Source: PGYR01 sp034670025
GTDB lineage: Bacteria > Bacteroidota > Ignavibacteria > Kapaibacteriales > UBA2268
NCBI GenBank assembly: GCA_034670025.1
Contig: JAXMOE010000002.1
Span: forward strand, 550,546 to 614,545
Direction of reading: 5' to 3'
DNA: 64,000 nucleotides
Positions within the stretch are counted from its first letter, which is position 1. Each line of letters begins with the position of its first letter. Below the pieces are notes generated by a model that saw nothing but the letters and a program-made list of their open reading frames with translations, was not told the origin of the DNA and did not search any database. Below, piece after piece: positions 1 through 9,847 of the stretch. The translations under genes and the position numbers were made by a program.

Positions 1-302
1 AGAGAGCCAATACCTGTTATTATTAGCACAAATATAATAGACAACCTATCGACTTGATAGGCAAAATCTAATGAAAAATCTCCAGCTCCAAACCAATGAA
101 ATAGGTTTATAATGTGTGGTTTGCCTGTGGCATCACCCACTAAGTTGAAGAATATAGAGAGTGCTATTAAGAAAGATATAGCAACAGTAGAAGTTGCAAT
201 TGTCCCTATTAGTTTTTCGCTACCGATTTTTTTACCAAATAATCCAAGGATTAGAAATCCTAGGAGTGGTAGTAGAGGTACGACCGTAATCAATTCAGGC
301 AT
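1..302 (-). CDS. nuoL: NADH-quinone oxidoreductase subunit L, N-terminal part
   Basis: This is the first 100 codons of a gene that runs off the left edge. It starts at an ATG read from 302 to 300, preceded by GGGAAA. The protein begins MPELITVVPLLPLLGFLIL, has two hydrophobic helices, and then a segment ending FAYQVDRLSIIFVLIITGIG. The short N-terminal helix followed by the D(R/Q)LS motif before the next helix is characteristic of the antiporter-like NuoL subunit of proton-pumping complex I. The assignment rests on this pattern only, because most of the protein, including the long lateral helix, lies outside the window. A complex I operon probably continues to the left. Confidence 0.82.
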   Translation of the reverse strand, partial: MPELITVVPLLPLLGFLILGLFGKKIGSEKLIGTIATSTVAISFLIALSIFFNLVGDATGKPHIINLFHWFGAGDFSLDFAYQVDRLSIIFVLIITGIGS

Positions 303-516
303 CAAAATTTCCCGCTGTTTGTGTACAATTACTTTTTATTCAAAATATATAAAGCCAAAAATAAGAAATTCCCATTGATTACCCAATTAATCTTTGCCAT
401 ATAATTATGAACATTGGTAAAAAGGTGGTAAAAACTTCAAATAATAATAGTGTTTTGAAATTATTAGATAAAAGTATTAAATTTAGAGTTATAAATATTT
501 ATCATTAGAGGATTCA

Positions 517-2668
517 TTGAAAAAGCTTTTACTAATTATCTTACTATTTTCATTTATTTTTGTCAACTTCAGCAAAGAGAGGAGTTGACGAAAACGAAAT
601 AAAAGAAAAACTAAGCTTAATAACAGGGCAAACAAATGCTGGTTCTGATTTTTGATTTACTATCCCACCTGCTTATACTAATGTCAATGATCAAAAACTA
701 AATAATGTCAAAATTTTAGTGGCATCTTCTGTTAAAGCAAACGTTTACATTGAAATAGAAAGTAAAGGTTATAAGGATTCTTTGAAAATTGAAGAAAATG
801 AGTTGGGTGAACTTGTCTTAGATTCCAATATAGCATTTCCAATAATTTATGATTTTGAATCTAAACATGATCCTAAATCTAAAATATCAAAAAAAGCTGG
901 GATACACGTTTATTCAGACTCTCCTATAGTTCTTTATGTAATGATAAGATTTGGATATACTACTTATGGATTCCTTGCGATTCCGACTTCTTCATTAGGA
1001 GAGAAATATATTGTTATGTCTTATCAGGATTCTAAATTACGTGGTGTTGATAAGCTCTTTCCACCTTTTACAGGAATCACTTCAGCTTATGATAATAACA
1101 AAATTAATTTTACAATGGGCGGAGGTAATGAAGGAAACGATTACTTAACTTTAGAAAGTGGTACTAAAATAAATACTGGAGAATCAACAGGAATAGTATT
1201 AGATAAGGGGGATGTTTGGCTTTTAACTGTCAGTAAAGTACTCCACGATTTATCTGGTTCACTTTTTGAATCTGAAAAACCGATTTCTGTAGTTTCTGGT
1301 CTGAGTTGTGCTAATTTTCCTGTTGGAAACCCTTGGTGTGACTATACAGTAGAAATGGAATCTCCAACTGAAAGCTGGGGTGAACATTATTATGTAACAC
1401 CGAATAAAGACAGAGTTTTCAATGGAATAGTTAGAGTTTATGCTTCAGAAGATAACACAACAATTTATAGAGATGGTGTTGAAATTGGGAAATTGACAAA
1501 TGGTGGAGGTGCTTCAATTGATGAATCTTATTTAGAAACAAGACTTTGGAAACATTTTGATAATAACGGTAATCCAGTTCCTCCCAAAATTGCTACAATA
1601 CATGCTGATAAACCTATAAATGTAATGTACTACAATACTGGAACACAAGAAGACGGTAAAGGAGACAGCTCTGATGTTTATATGCTTATGATAACACCTG
1701 CGGAGCAGTTTACTAATAACAGTTTGTGTTTTGTGCCAAATTCAGAGTTGGAAGAAATAAAGTTTGATTGGAATAATTTTAATGTTGTTTTTGAGCTTAA
1801 GAATGGGAAATTTCCTGATGACTTGTTAATGGCTGATATGAGTAAAAACCCTATCGTATGGGAAAACATTAATAATTTTGATTTTGAAGATCTTGAAATC
1901 TTTGAAATTCCTTATAAAGGAAAGCAGATAGGCAGCTTGAGATTAAAGTTGGGCACAACTGGAATTTATGGATTCAAATCTACAAGTTCCAAATTTGCAG
2001 TCCACGCTTATGGTGGAAAAGAATGGGAGTACTACGGACTACCGGCTGGTAGAATGTTTAGTGATTTGAGTACAAATGATTTTTCTGCACCTGAATTAAA
2101 TGTTAAAACAATCAGTACTGAAACTGAATATATAGAAGGCACATTGGATGATACACAAAGTGAATCGTCTGGGATATCAAAGTTTGAAATGATAGATGGT
2201 GTTAGTAATAATTATGAGTTAGAGATTTCAATTCCAAATAAAGGAGTAGTTGGTGATTTGAGTGATGTTAATGAGTTTATTCCGGGGGTTTCAAATAATT
2301 TGAATTGGACATTGACTAAAGTTGATAATGAAAAAGAGGGGTTAGCAGTTCTATATTATTCGGATAAGTCTGGAAACGATAGCTTAGTTTTTTTTGGCGA
2401 TAACTATGTACAAACTAATGTGGCAATAACAAATACACCTAATGAGTTCTTTACTTACAATGACAATAATATTTATTTTGAAAGTTATAATGTATTGGCT
2501 AAATACAAATCAGTCGATATATATAATTTATCGGGACATAAGGTATTAAGTTCAGCTTTGGAGTCTAAAGTAATTAGCATAACCGACTTGAAAACTGGGT
2601 CTTATGTTGTTGTCTTGACGGGTGAGGATAGTAAGCCATTAACAGGAATGATAAACATTATAAGATAA
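517..2668 (+). pseudogene. Broken IgGFc-binding-like secreted T9SS protein
   Basis: The 3' part (GTG at 719 to the stop) encodes about 650 residues closely related to the proteins at 2738 and 6758: an IgGFc-binding-type beta-rich domain (TPNKDRVFNGIVRVY, DVWLLTVSK) and a T9SS sorting tail (IYNLSGHKVLSS...). Homology continues upstream of 719. A TTG start at 517, behind GAGGA, opens a signal peptide (MKKLLLIILLFSFIF) that runs into a stop at 586-588. The remainder (SAKRGVDENEIKEKL) lies in the +1 frame. The shift falls between about 535 and 588 and could be one lost T in the run near 557-561. In that second frame a TGA at 653-655 stands where relatives have a tryptophan or leucine (GSDF*FTIPP against GTEFLFSIPP). 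One frameshift plus one nonsense codon indicates a decayed gene. Read error cannot be excluded. Confidence 0.75.
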
Positions 2669-2681
2669 CAATGATTTTCAT

Positions 2682-2729
2682 TTTTCGAGTAATAATAGTA
2701 TATTTACAATTCAATCAATTACTCGAAAA
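2682..2729. repeat. Perfect 12-bp inverted repeat in the 5' leader of the next gene
   Basis: TTTTCGAGTAAT at 2682-2693 is exactly complementary to ATTACTCGAAAA at 2718-2729, with a 24-nt loop. It ends eight bases before the ATG at 2738 and begins fourteen bases after the stop of the previous gene. It could be a terminator of the upstream gene, an mRNA leader hairpin that hides the ribosome site, or an operator. There is no U-run directly after the stem, so a classical terminator is less likely. Confidence 0.6.
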
Positions 2730-2737
2730 GCAACAAA

Positions 2738-5566
2738 ATGAAATACATCCATAATATTTTACTTATAATCGGGCTTTTAGTTTTATTTAATGGCTCGATT
2801 TTTAGTTTAGATATCCCCGAATCAGAAACAGCTTTGTTAAAATCTGGTAACTCAGGGACTGAGTTTTTGTTCTCCATTCCACCAAGTTACAACGAATCGG
2901 GGCAAACTCCAGTAGTTAAAGTATTAGTATCATCTACTTATGTTACGGATGTTAATATAGAGATTCCTGCATCAAATTATTCGCAAACCAAACAAACAAA
3001 CAAGAATAGCACTATCGAATTCGTAATTGACCAAAATGATGCCGAGCCAATCACACATTATGGAATTACTGATAAGAAAAAAGAAGCGACTATATATCAA
3101 AAAGCAGGAATACATATAACAGCAGATAAACCTGTGATTGTATATGTAATTATCCAAAATGGAACTGTAACTGAAGGGTTTATGGCTCTTCCAACTTCAA
3201 CATTGGGTACAGAATACATAACCATGGCTTATAACGAGCCAGATATGAATACTCCTGGCTGGTTTAGTCCATTCACTACTATCACGGCTACTGAAAACAA
3301 TACATCGGTCAAATTCACAATGGGTGGAGACGAATCTGTAAGTTCTGAAATAGCTATGAATTCTGGAGCGACACTTAAGAATGGAGAATCAATAGAAAGA
3401 ATAATGAACAAGGGCGATGTGTGGGTATTTTCTATCAATGGGAAAGGACAAGATTTATCTGGTAGTTTAATAGAAGCGACCAAACCAGTAGCAGTTGTGT
3501 CTGGTGTTAATTGTGCTCAGATACCACAAGGAAATACTCCTTGCAATTATATTGTCGAGATGGAGATGCCAACCAATATTTACGGCAAGCGCTACTTTAT
3601 AACTCCTAATAAAGATAGAGTTTATAACGGAATAGTGAGAGTGTATTCTGCTGAAGCAAATGCAACTATATATAGAAATGGCTCTCAAATTGGAAATATA
3701 TCTGAAAAAGGCGAGTATTTGGAATTTAGATTATGGGACAAAAATGATTCTAACGAAGAGCCGAATCCCCCAAAAGTAGCTGCTATTAGCTCTAACAAAT
3801 ACATTGCTGTTGTGTATTATAATCCTGGTTCGCAAGAAGACTACTTTATAGATAATTCAATTATTGACAATGCGTATATGATGCAAATAATGCCAGCAGA
3901 GCAGTTTTCTAATATTGCTTATGTATCATCACCCAACGCAGTAGCTACTAATAAACCTTTTAATAATAATAAATTACTAATTACTTATGAGAGTGAAGGC
4001 GGAAGTGTGCCAGCTGATTTGGAATTATCAAAATTAGATTTAGACAATGGGGTAACAGAATGGAAAAAAGTCAAAGACTTAGTTGATAATAGCAATAGCT
4101 TCGAAGGTAATTATAATGGTAAGCATATAGGATCAGTTACTTTAGATATTAGTATTGAGGGAAGCTATGTACTGAAATCAGAATCGCATAAGTTCAGTGT
4201 GCAATCAATATCTGGACTTGGTAATTATTCTCCTTATGGTTTTCCTTCTGGTGGGCGGTTTAGTAGTAACCAAGATAACGACCACACACCTCCAACTATT
4301 TCGTATAGATTGAGTTGCGATGGTGAGGTTGCTTCAAGTGGGTACGGTATATTCGATTATGATAATAATTATAAAAGAACAACGAATTTGAAGTATTATG
4401 AATTTAGGAATCTTGATAATTATGAACTTGAAATACTGCATTCATCTAAAGACTCTGTTTCCTGGACATTGAGCCGAATAGATGACGAATTACCAGCCAG
4501 TGCCGAAATATATATGATTGATGAATTTGGTAATGACACAACGGAACAGATAAATTATAACTTGTTTGAGTATAGCTATACAAATGAAAATGGTTACACT
4601 AACAATCCAAATTTCAGCAAGCGAATCTTCAGAGATACCATCCGTAATTTGTCAGCAGATAATGACTTATATATTGTTCAGACGTACTATAACACTCCCA
4701 ATTCAGGATTTGAAGTGATAGGTTATGAACCTGAAACATGGCGTTATGGCGATTCCATTCCTCCTTTGGGCGAGTTGGTAATTATATCGGAGTTTAAAAA
4801 TGAGAACATAGAAAATGGAATAGAGTATAATGATTCGCTTTATGTGGCATTCGGTCTATTTGTAAAGACCGCTCCCGAAGGGTGTAAGGGAAAACCTATA
4901 TTCATAAAAAAGTTTGATGTTGAATATCCAAAATATAAGTTACAAAGTGGTAACGAAATAGAAGACATAGAAAATGATAATGCAAAAATAAGGATTCAGG
5001 ATACTCTCTTTAACCTGAGCAATAAATACCCGCTTTATATTACTGAAATAGCTCTTAAATATGGAGATAAGGGTTTTGAGTTTGACAGAGTGATACCTAA
5101 TAGCTGGGCGATAGGAGATTCTATTCCTCCTAATGAAAGTATTATAGTTGAGATGATTTATGACCCAAGCCACACACTGCAGACAGATGAGGAACAAATA
5201 GTCATAGATTCTTTGGGAATAGAGGTTTCTGCTTTTGGGAATGAAGGAGTTTTGGAGCCAATTGCTTTTACTTATCTGACTGAGCAAAAAGCAGAAATTA
5301 AAGCTAAGACTGAATCGTCTATAAAGTATGAGGATAGTAAATATGACATCATAATTAACAAGAATCAATTGATTTTAGATGGCGATATTTATAAAAATAA
5401 TGTAAAGTCGTTGAATATATATGACATTGAGGGAAATATAATTGTTGAATTCATAGATGACAGTGATAACATATATGAATTACAGGAGATAGCCAACGGT
5501 ACGTACTTTGTTGTAATAGAAATAAATAAAGAAAAAATTGTAAAAAAAATAATATTAACTAATTAA
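2738..5566 (+). CDS. Secreted IgGFc-binding-like T9SS cargo protein, 942 aa
   Basis: The product starts with a Sec signal peptide (MKYIHNILLIIGLLVLFNGSIFS). An IgGFc-binding-type region follows (about 30-440), with the motifs GTEFLFSIPP, GDVWVFSINGKGQDLSGSL and TPNKDRVYNGIVRVY. Two related beta-sandwich repeats lie near residues 630-730 and 750-850; both have an FRDTIRNLS/IQDTLFNLS opening and a WxxGDSIPP turn, like the modules that stack in cell-surface proteins. The last ~60 residues (LNIYDIEGNIIVEF...GTYFVVIEINKEKIVKKIIL) form a T9SS type A sorting domain. The protein is therefore expected outside the outer membrane, probably surface-attached. The ligand is unknown; the family name comes from a mammalian mucin-like protein and does not prove IgG binding. 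Confidence 0.85.
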   Translation: MKYIHNILLIIGLLVLFNGSIFSLDIPESETALLKSGNSGTEFLFSIPPSYNESGQTPVVKVLVSSTYVTDVNIEIPASNYSQTKQTNKNSTIEFVIDQNDAEPITHYGITDKKKEATIYQKAGIHITADKPVIVYVIIQNGTVTEGFMALPTSTLGTEYITMAYNEPDMNTPGWFSPFTTITATENNTSVKFTMGGDESVSSEIAMNSGATLKNGESIERIMNKGDVWVFSINGKGQDLSGSLIEATKPVAVVSGVNCAQIPQGNTPCNYIVEMEMPTNIYGKRYFITPNKDRVYNGIVRVYSAEANATIYRNGSQIGNISEKGEYLEFRLWDKNDSNEEPNPPKVAAISSNKYIAVVYYNPGSQEDYFIDNSIIDNAYMMQIMPAEQFSNIAYVSSPNAVATNKPFNNNKLLITYESEGGSVPADLELSKLDLDNGVTEWKKVKDLVDNSNSFEGNYNGKHIGSVTLDISIEGSYVLKSESHKFSVQSISGLGNYSPYGFPSGGRFSSNQDNDHTPPTISYRLSCDGEVASSGYGIFDYDNNYKRTTNLKYYEFRNLDNYELEILHSSKDSVSWTLSRIDDELPASAEIYMIDEFGNDTTEQINYNLFEYSYTNENGYTNNPNFSKRIFRDTIRNLSADNDLYIVQTYYNTPNSGFEVIGYEPETWRYGDSIPPLGELVIISEFKNENIENGIEYNDSLYVAFGLFVKTAPEGCKGKPIFIKKFDVEYPKYKLQSGNEIEDIENDNAKIRIQDTLFNLSNKYPLYITEIALKYGDKGFEFDRVIPNSWAIGDSIPPNESIIVEMIYDPSHTLQTDEEQIVIDSLGIEVSAFGNEGVLEPIAFTYLTEQKAEIKAKTESSIKYEDSKYDIIINKNQLILDGDIYKNNVKSLNIYDIEGNIIVEFIDDSDNIYELQEIANGTYFVVIEINKEKIVKKIILTN

Positions 5567-5582
5567 AAATGGGATAGATAAT

Positions 5583-6620
5583 ATGAAAAAAATGAGCATA
5601 ATTGCTTCCATTGTATTTTTTGTAATTATACTTGCTGCTTGCGGCGAGAAAAAAGAAGCCGAAGAGCAAGTTGATAGCAATCAGAAAGATGAGTTGATGG
5701 AAAAAGCACAATCAATATTTGCTGTGATGCCAGAAGAGGCAAAAAACCCAGAAAATCCACTGACACCAGAGAAAATTGCTCTGGGTAAACGGTTGTTTTA
5801 CGACACAGCTTTATCGAAAGATGGGAACAACAGTTGTAATTCGTGCCACAATATGGAAACTTATGGTGTTGATAATCTGAAAACATCTCCTGGTGATAAG
5901 GGTGAGTTTGGTAACAGAAACTCTCCGACTGTTCTCAATGCTGCATTCCACACAACTCAGTTTTGGGATGGAAGGGCAAAGGACGTTGAAGAACAAGCAA
6001 CTGGACCAATTGTGAATCCAGTTGAAATGGCAATGCCGAGTCCAGAGTTTTTAGTGAAAAAATTAAGTAAGGATGAAGAATACAATAAAGCATTTGCCGA
6101 GGTATTCCCTGAAGATAAGATAACTATTGAGAATGTAGGCAAGGCAATTGGAGCATTCGAGAGGACGCTTATTACCCCTTCCAAATTTGATGATTACTTG
6201 GCAGGAGAGGCAACGGCACTAACGGATAAGGAGAAAGAAGGGCTAAAAATATTTATGGATACTGGTTGTATAACTTGTCACAATGGTTCGCAGCTTGGTG
6301 GCAATATGTTCCAAAAGTTTGGAGTTCATAAGCCGTATTGGGAAGCAACAGGCAGCGAGGTTGTGGATGATGGTAAGTTTGAAGTTTCAAGCAATGAGTC
6401 GGATAAGTATATGTTCAAAGTTCCAGGTTTGAGGAATATAGAAAAGACTTGGCCTTATTTCCACGACGGTAGTGTAGAGAGCTTAGAAGAATCAATTAGA
6501 ATAATGGCTGATGTGCAGTTAAACAAACAACTAACTGACGAGGAAGTAGAAAGCATTACGGCTTTCTTAAAAACTCTGACTGGAGAAGTGCCAAAAGAAG
6601 CGCTTATGTCGAGTAAATAG
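5583..6620 (+). CDS. Di-haem cytochrome c peroxidase (lipoprotein)
   Basis: This 345-aa protein is a periplasmic MauG/CcpA-type peroxidase that reduces H2O2 with electrons from c-type cytochromes. A lipoprotein signal ends in LAAC with Cys20. The two haem-binding CxxCH motifs are CNSCH at residues 85-89 and CITCH at 229-233. FWDGR (128-131) and the distal-ligand segment YMFKVPGLRNI with Met277 fit the family. The length is normal. It lies 16 bp after the preceding surface-protein gene and has its own terminator, so the two may be co-transcribed. It indicates that the organism meets peroxide and matures c-type cytochromes. Confidence 0.93.
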   Translation: MKKMSIIASIVFFVIILAACGEKKEAEEQVDSNQKDELMEKAQSIFAVMPEEAKNPENPLTPEKIALGKRLFYDTALSKDGNNSCNSCHNMETYGVDNLKTSPGDKGEFGNRNSPTVLNAAFHTTQFWDGRAKDVEEQATGPIVNPVEMAMPSPEFLVKKLSKDEEYNKAFAEVFPEDKITIENVGKAIGAFERTLITPSKFDDYLAGEATALTDKEKEGLKIFMDTGCITCHNGSQLGGNMFQKFGVHKPYWEATGSEVVDDGKFEVSSNESDKYMFKVPGLRNIEKTWPYFHDGSVESLEESIRIMADVQLNKQLTDEEVESITAFLKTLTGEVPKEALMSSK

Positions 6621-6644
6621 GTTTGGTTATAGTATTAATCTTAG

Positions 6645-6681
6645 AATCCCAAGTGATATTTTTTGCTTGGGATTTTTTTTT
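6645..6681 (+). terminator. Rho-independent terminator after the cytochrome c peroxidase
   Basis: AATCCCAAG at 6645-6653 pairs with CTTGGGATT at 6666-6674, and the stem runs directly into nine T residues. It lies 25 bp past the stop at 6620. Confidence 0.9.
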
Positions 6682-6757
6682 AATATTCACTTAATTGTAA
6701 CTAAGTATTCACTTGATGTGTCAATAATATAAGCTTAACAATGAAAATGAGGACACT

Positions 6758-8824
6758 TTGAAAAATATTTTTCTATTAATTTTACTTATTGCTTTTGGTG
6801 TGTCAGTCAGTGCAAGCGAAGCTGATGATATTAGAACTGAGTTAGATGGGAAATTGGGACTCAACAATCAAGGTACTGAGTTTTGGTTGTCTTATCCAGA
6901 TATGGTTAGAATTGATCATTTAGAGAATTTTTATATTTCTCTTTTAGCAGAAACGGACAACGTTGTTCAATTGAGAAGTGCAGGTGGATCAATAGACTCA
7001 ACAATCAGGCTGAAAGCAAATGAGTCAAAACTAATTCGTATTTTTTTAAGAGAATACGATTTCTTTAGTAGTCAGAGAACAATCACTAAAGTAATTGAAT
7101 CAGTTGGAATCTATATTAAATCAGAAAATCCTATTACAATACAAACTTTTAATACTTATGCGGGCCTAAAAGATGCAAGTCTGGCTTTACCTGTTTCTTC
7201 ACTTGGTAAGGAATATATGCTTCAGACTTACTACAAAGGACCTGGTGTTTCAATAGTTGCTCCTTACGATGATACAAAAATAAAGCTGAAACTTGCCAAT
7301 TCGAACCCTGATTTAACAATAATGACAGAAGACAGTGTTGAATATAAAGGTGGGGACAGTTTAGTTGTCACTTTAAACAAAGGCGACGTTTGGTATATAT
7401 TTTCTACAGACACTATAGGTGACTTGACCGGTTCGATGATAAATTCAAACAAACCGATTAATGTTACTTACTCGCATTATGTAATAGATAGACCTAGGTA
7501 TTCACAACATGCTAATGAAATTCATACATTACTACACCCAAATAATACTTGGGGGAGAGAATATTTTGTTCCTTCATACGAAGAATTTAATATTACCAAT
7601 TCAGTAAGGGTAAGCACTTTGTATGATGATGTTGATATTTATAAAGATGGAATTTATTGGACAACCATCAATAATACATTCGAGAACGAAGTATTTGAAT
7701 CTGAACTATGGTCTAAGGAAAATAAAAGCCCACAAATTATAACGAGCAATAAGCCAATTTCATTATTGTTTTTTTCAGACAGAGAAATATATAAAGGTGA
7801 AACACTTTATAACAGTTTCAGTGTTAACTCATTAACCTCTTTAGAGCAGTTTACTAGTAGAGCTTATTTTTCAATTCCTAATAAGCATAGTTATGAATAT
7901 GTGGATACTATGGTTAATAGATTAGAGATTAATTATAAAACCTTAAATAGTGAAGTACCTAATAATATAGAAATTGCTATTATTGATACTCATAGTATAG
8001 TAGAGTGGAAGAACTTTAAAGAAGAATTTGGTGATAATTACATATCAAGGCAGATAAACGATTTTTATTATTTTAGTCATTCTATTAGTTTACCTGATTC
8101 ATGTGAAGTTTATATAAGAGCTAAAAATATTAGATTTGGCGGCTACTATTATCGTATATATAGCAGACCACCTGGCATTTATCCAGGTGTTATCGTCGAT
8201 CATGACAGCTACGCCTTCCCAATCTCAACAAATAGTTTAGACCTAACTTCTTCGGACACCACAACTCCGAAAGTAACTCTAAATAAAATAAGTAATAGGA
8301 CTCACGGAATTGTTTATGATTATGATGAGAACGCTTCTGGTCTAGCTGAGCTTTATATGTTGGAAGAGTACAGTTATAATTACGATTATAAACTTCTTTC
8401 AGCAGATGATGGATTTATAGAAAATGAAGATAGAAATACATTTATTTCTGGTGAGCCAATGCAGCTTGAATTTGAACTAACTAAGAAATACCCAGATAAT
8501 GATGCTTTTGCTGTATTGTACACGACAGATAAAGCTGGCAATGATACTTTAGTTTTTGTTAATGAAGAGCTGTTTACGTCAGTGGAGTCCGAGTCAGAGC
8601 AATATATTACGATTTACAATGACGAAATTATTATTGATGAATACATAGCAGACAATAACTCAAATGAAATAATAATATTCAATCTAAACGGGAGTATAGC
8701 TCAGTCAATTAACAATCCACAGAGTAATAGAATTAGTATTAGTGAGCTGAAGTCTGGGACATATTTTGTGGTGTTGAAGTCAAGTGATTGGGTTTATTCC
8801 AAGAAGTTTAGTGTGGTTAGGTAA
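6758..8824 (+). CDS. Secreted IgGFc-binding-like T9SS cargo protein, 688 aa
   Basis: This is the third paralogue of the cluster. The start is a TTG at 6758 placed six bases after GAGGA; nearby ATGs are out of frame. Signal peptide MKNIFLLILLIAFGVSVSAS is followed by the family opening GTEFWLSYPDM, the GDVWYIFSTDTIGDLTGSM motif near residues 210-230, and a divergent NSVRVSTLYDDVDIYKDG strand region where the paralogues have NGIVRVYA. The C-terminus (IIIFNLNGSIAQS...LKSGTYFVVLKSSDWVYSKKFSVVR) is a T9SS sorting domain. It lacks the two extra repeats of the 942-aa paralogue. Function is unknown beyond an expected cell-surface location. Confidence 0.85.
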   Translation: MKNIFLLILLIAFGVSVSASEADDIRTELDGKLGLNNQGTEFWLSYPDMVRIDHLENFYISLLAETDNVVQLRSAGGSIDSTIRLKANESKLIRIFLREYDFFSSQRTITKVIESVGIYIKSENPITIQTFNTYAGLKDASLALPVSSLGKEYMLQTYYKGPGVSIVAPYDDTKIKLKLANSNPDLTIMTEDSVEYKGGDSLVVTLNKGDVWYIFSTDTIGDLTGSMINSNKPINVTYSHYVIDRPRYSQHANEIHTLLHPNNTWGREYFVPSYEEFNITNSVRVSTLYDDVDIYKDGIYWTTINNTFENEVFESELWSKENKSPQIITSNKPISLLFFSDREIYKGETLYNSFSVNSLTSLEQFTSRAYFSIPNKHSYEYVDTMVNRLEINYKTLNSEVPNNIEIAIIDTHSIVEWKNFKEEFGDNYISRQINDFYYFSHSISLPDSCEVYIRAKNIRFGGYYYRIYSRPPGIYPGVIVDHDSYAFPISTNSLDLTSSDTTTPKVTLNKISNRTHGIVYDYDENASGLAELYMLEEYSYNYDYKLLSADDGFIENEDRNTFISGEPMQLEFELTKKYPDNDAFAVLYTTDKAGNDTLVFVNEELFTSVESESEQYITIYNDEIIIDEYIADNNSNEIIIFNLNGSIAQSINNPQSNRISISELKSGTYFVVLKSSDWVYSKKFSVVR

Positions 8825-8828
8825 AAAA

Positions 8829-8860
8829 ATACCCCAGAATGGTAAAAGATTCTGGGGTAT
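8829..8860. terminator. Bidirectional terminator between convergent genes
   Basis: ATACCCCAGAAT at 8829-8840 is perfectly complementary to ATTCTGGGGTAT at 8849-8860. A run of A lies on the left (T-run for the minus strand) and an AT-rich AAATTTTCTT on the right. It separates the plus gene ending at 8824 from the minus gene ending at 8888. Confidence 0.85.
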
Positions 8861-8887
8861 AAATTTTCTTAATCCGTTCTTTGCCAC

Positions 8888-9457
8888 CTAAAACTCACCA
8901 TCTTGAGACCAGAAATACGCCTCAAACTTACGTCCTTTGTATGAACCTTTAATTACACCAGAGTAATCGTAAGAAGTGCTAAGTAGTTGCCTGTCTTTGA
9001 ATAAAGTTAATTCCCCAGCAAAAGGTACTGATTCTTCAAAGTATTTTTTACCCTCTTCGGTTAAGTAGGTAAAGTGTACTTCTACATTATAATCAGCGAT
9101 ATTAGTCGTTTCTTGCAGCAATACAAAGTGCTCGTAAATGGGGTGTGCACCATCTGCAAATTCACTAAATTTCTTATCCTTGTTTATGTTGAACTGAATT
9201 CTAAGTGTACCCAAATCGGAAGCTAATCTGAACTGCCTGAAATAGTTACTATTTAGTAGCATACCCGACCCGTAAAAAACAATGTCACCTGACGATTTGC
9301 GAGTATTTCCGTCTAAGTCAACAAACTCCATCTTCGAACCTTCTGCTCCAACTACTGCAGCCGATAGTCCGTCTGCACCGCTGTTTGTGCCACTGTCTTC
9401 GCCGCAGCCGAGTAAAGCAAATAATGCGATAGTAAATAGTAAAACATTTAATTTCAT
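8888..9457 (-). CDS. Lipoprotein of unknown function, 189 aa
   Basis: The ATG at 9457 is preferred over a TTG at 9469 because GGAGAAGAG lies just upstream of the ATG. The protein starts MKLNVLLFTIALFALLGCGED, a lipoprotein signal with lipobox LLGC. The mature part is about 170 residues of mixed strand-rich sequence (IVFYGSGMLLNSNYFRQF, LSTSYDYSGVIKGSYKGRKFEAYF) and has no motif I recognise. The last strands resemble small bacterial lipoproteins of beta-barrel or lipocalin size, but this is only an impression. It is divergent from clpS. Confidence 0.7.
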   Translation of the reverse strand: MKLNVLLFTIALFALLGCGEDSGTNSGADGLSAAVVGAEGSKMEFVDLDGNTRKSSGDIVFYGSGMLLNSNYFRQFRLASDLGTLRIQFNINKDKKFSEFADGAHPIYEHFVLLQETTNIADYNVEVHFTYLTEEGKKYFEESVPFAGELTLFKDRQLLSTSYDYSGVIKGSYKGRKFEAYFWSQDGEF

Positions 9458-9509
9458 TCTCTTCTCCAATTGTTTGAATAAATAATATCCTAAAATATTT
9501 AAAATTTCT

Positions 9510-9517
9510 TATCTTTG
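9510..9517 (+). promoter_or_regulatory. Bacteroidota -7 box of clpS, apparently giving a leaderless mRNA
   Basis: TATCTTTG matches the TAnnTTTG consensus exactly. Only six bases separate it from the ATG at 9524, so transcription should start at or beside the start codon. No TTTG is seen at the usual -33 distance. Confidence 0.6.
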
Positions 9518-9523
9518 CAACCT

Positions 9524-9847
9524 ATGAAAGAAGATGAATCTAAGATATTGAATAATAATACTATCCATTCAGCGAATCAGGAGACTCCAGAAGTTGATGA
9601 GTTAGTCGAAGTCGATGTTGCTAACCCAGCTAAGGTCATCTTATTCGATGATGAGTGGCACACTTTTGACGAAGTGATTAATCAGGTAATAAAAGCGATA
9701 AACTGCGATTACCACAAGGCACAGCAAATCACTTGGCAAGTTCACAACCACGGCAAGGCGGTTGTTTACTCTGGTGATATGCCTGGATGCCTTCGAGTTA
9801 GTGCCGTCTTGGAAGAAATAGCTTTGCACACCGAAATAGAAATGTAA
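9524..9847 (+). CDS. clpS: ATP-dependent Clp protease adaptor ClpS
   Basis: ClpS binds the N-domain of ClpA or ClpC and delivers N-degron substrates. The diagnostic core is present: VILFDDEWHTFDEVINQVIKAINCDYHKAQQITWQVHNHGKA, where FDDEWHTFD replaces the usual NDDxxTxxF loop, then a C-terminal strand-helix (GCLRVSAVLEEIALHTEIEM). About 40 acidic N-terminal residues form the flexible tail. I start it at the ATG at 9524, because a TTG at 9515 lies inside the promoter box. Its stop abuts the stop of the convergent ste24-type gene with no spacer. Confidence 0.9.
   Translation: MKEDESKILNNNTIHSANQETPEVDELVEVDVANPAKVILFDDEWHTFDEVINQVIKAINCDYHKAQQITWQVHNHGKAVVYSGDMPGCLRVSAVLEEIALHTEIEM

Noticed and set aside
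653..655. TGA as a recoded tryptophan codon
   Set aside because: Only one such TGA is seen, in a gene that also has a frameshift. Dozens of other genes end normally in TGA or use TGG.
4940..5368. Minus-strand 142-codon frame inside the 942-aa gene
   Set aside because: Antisense shadow of the coding strand; no start signal or motif.
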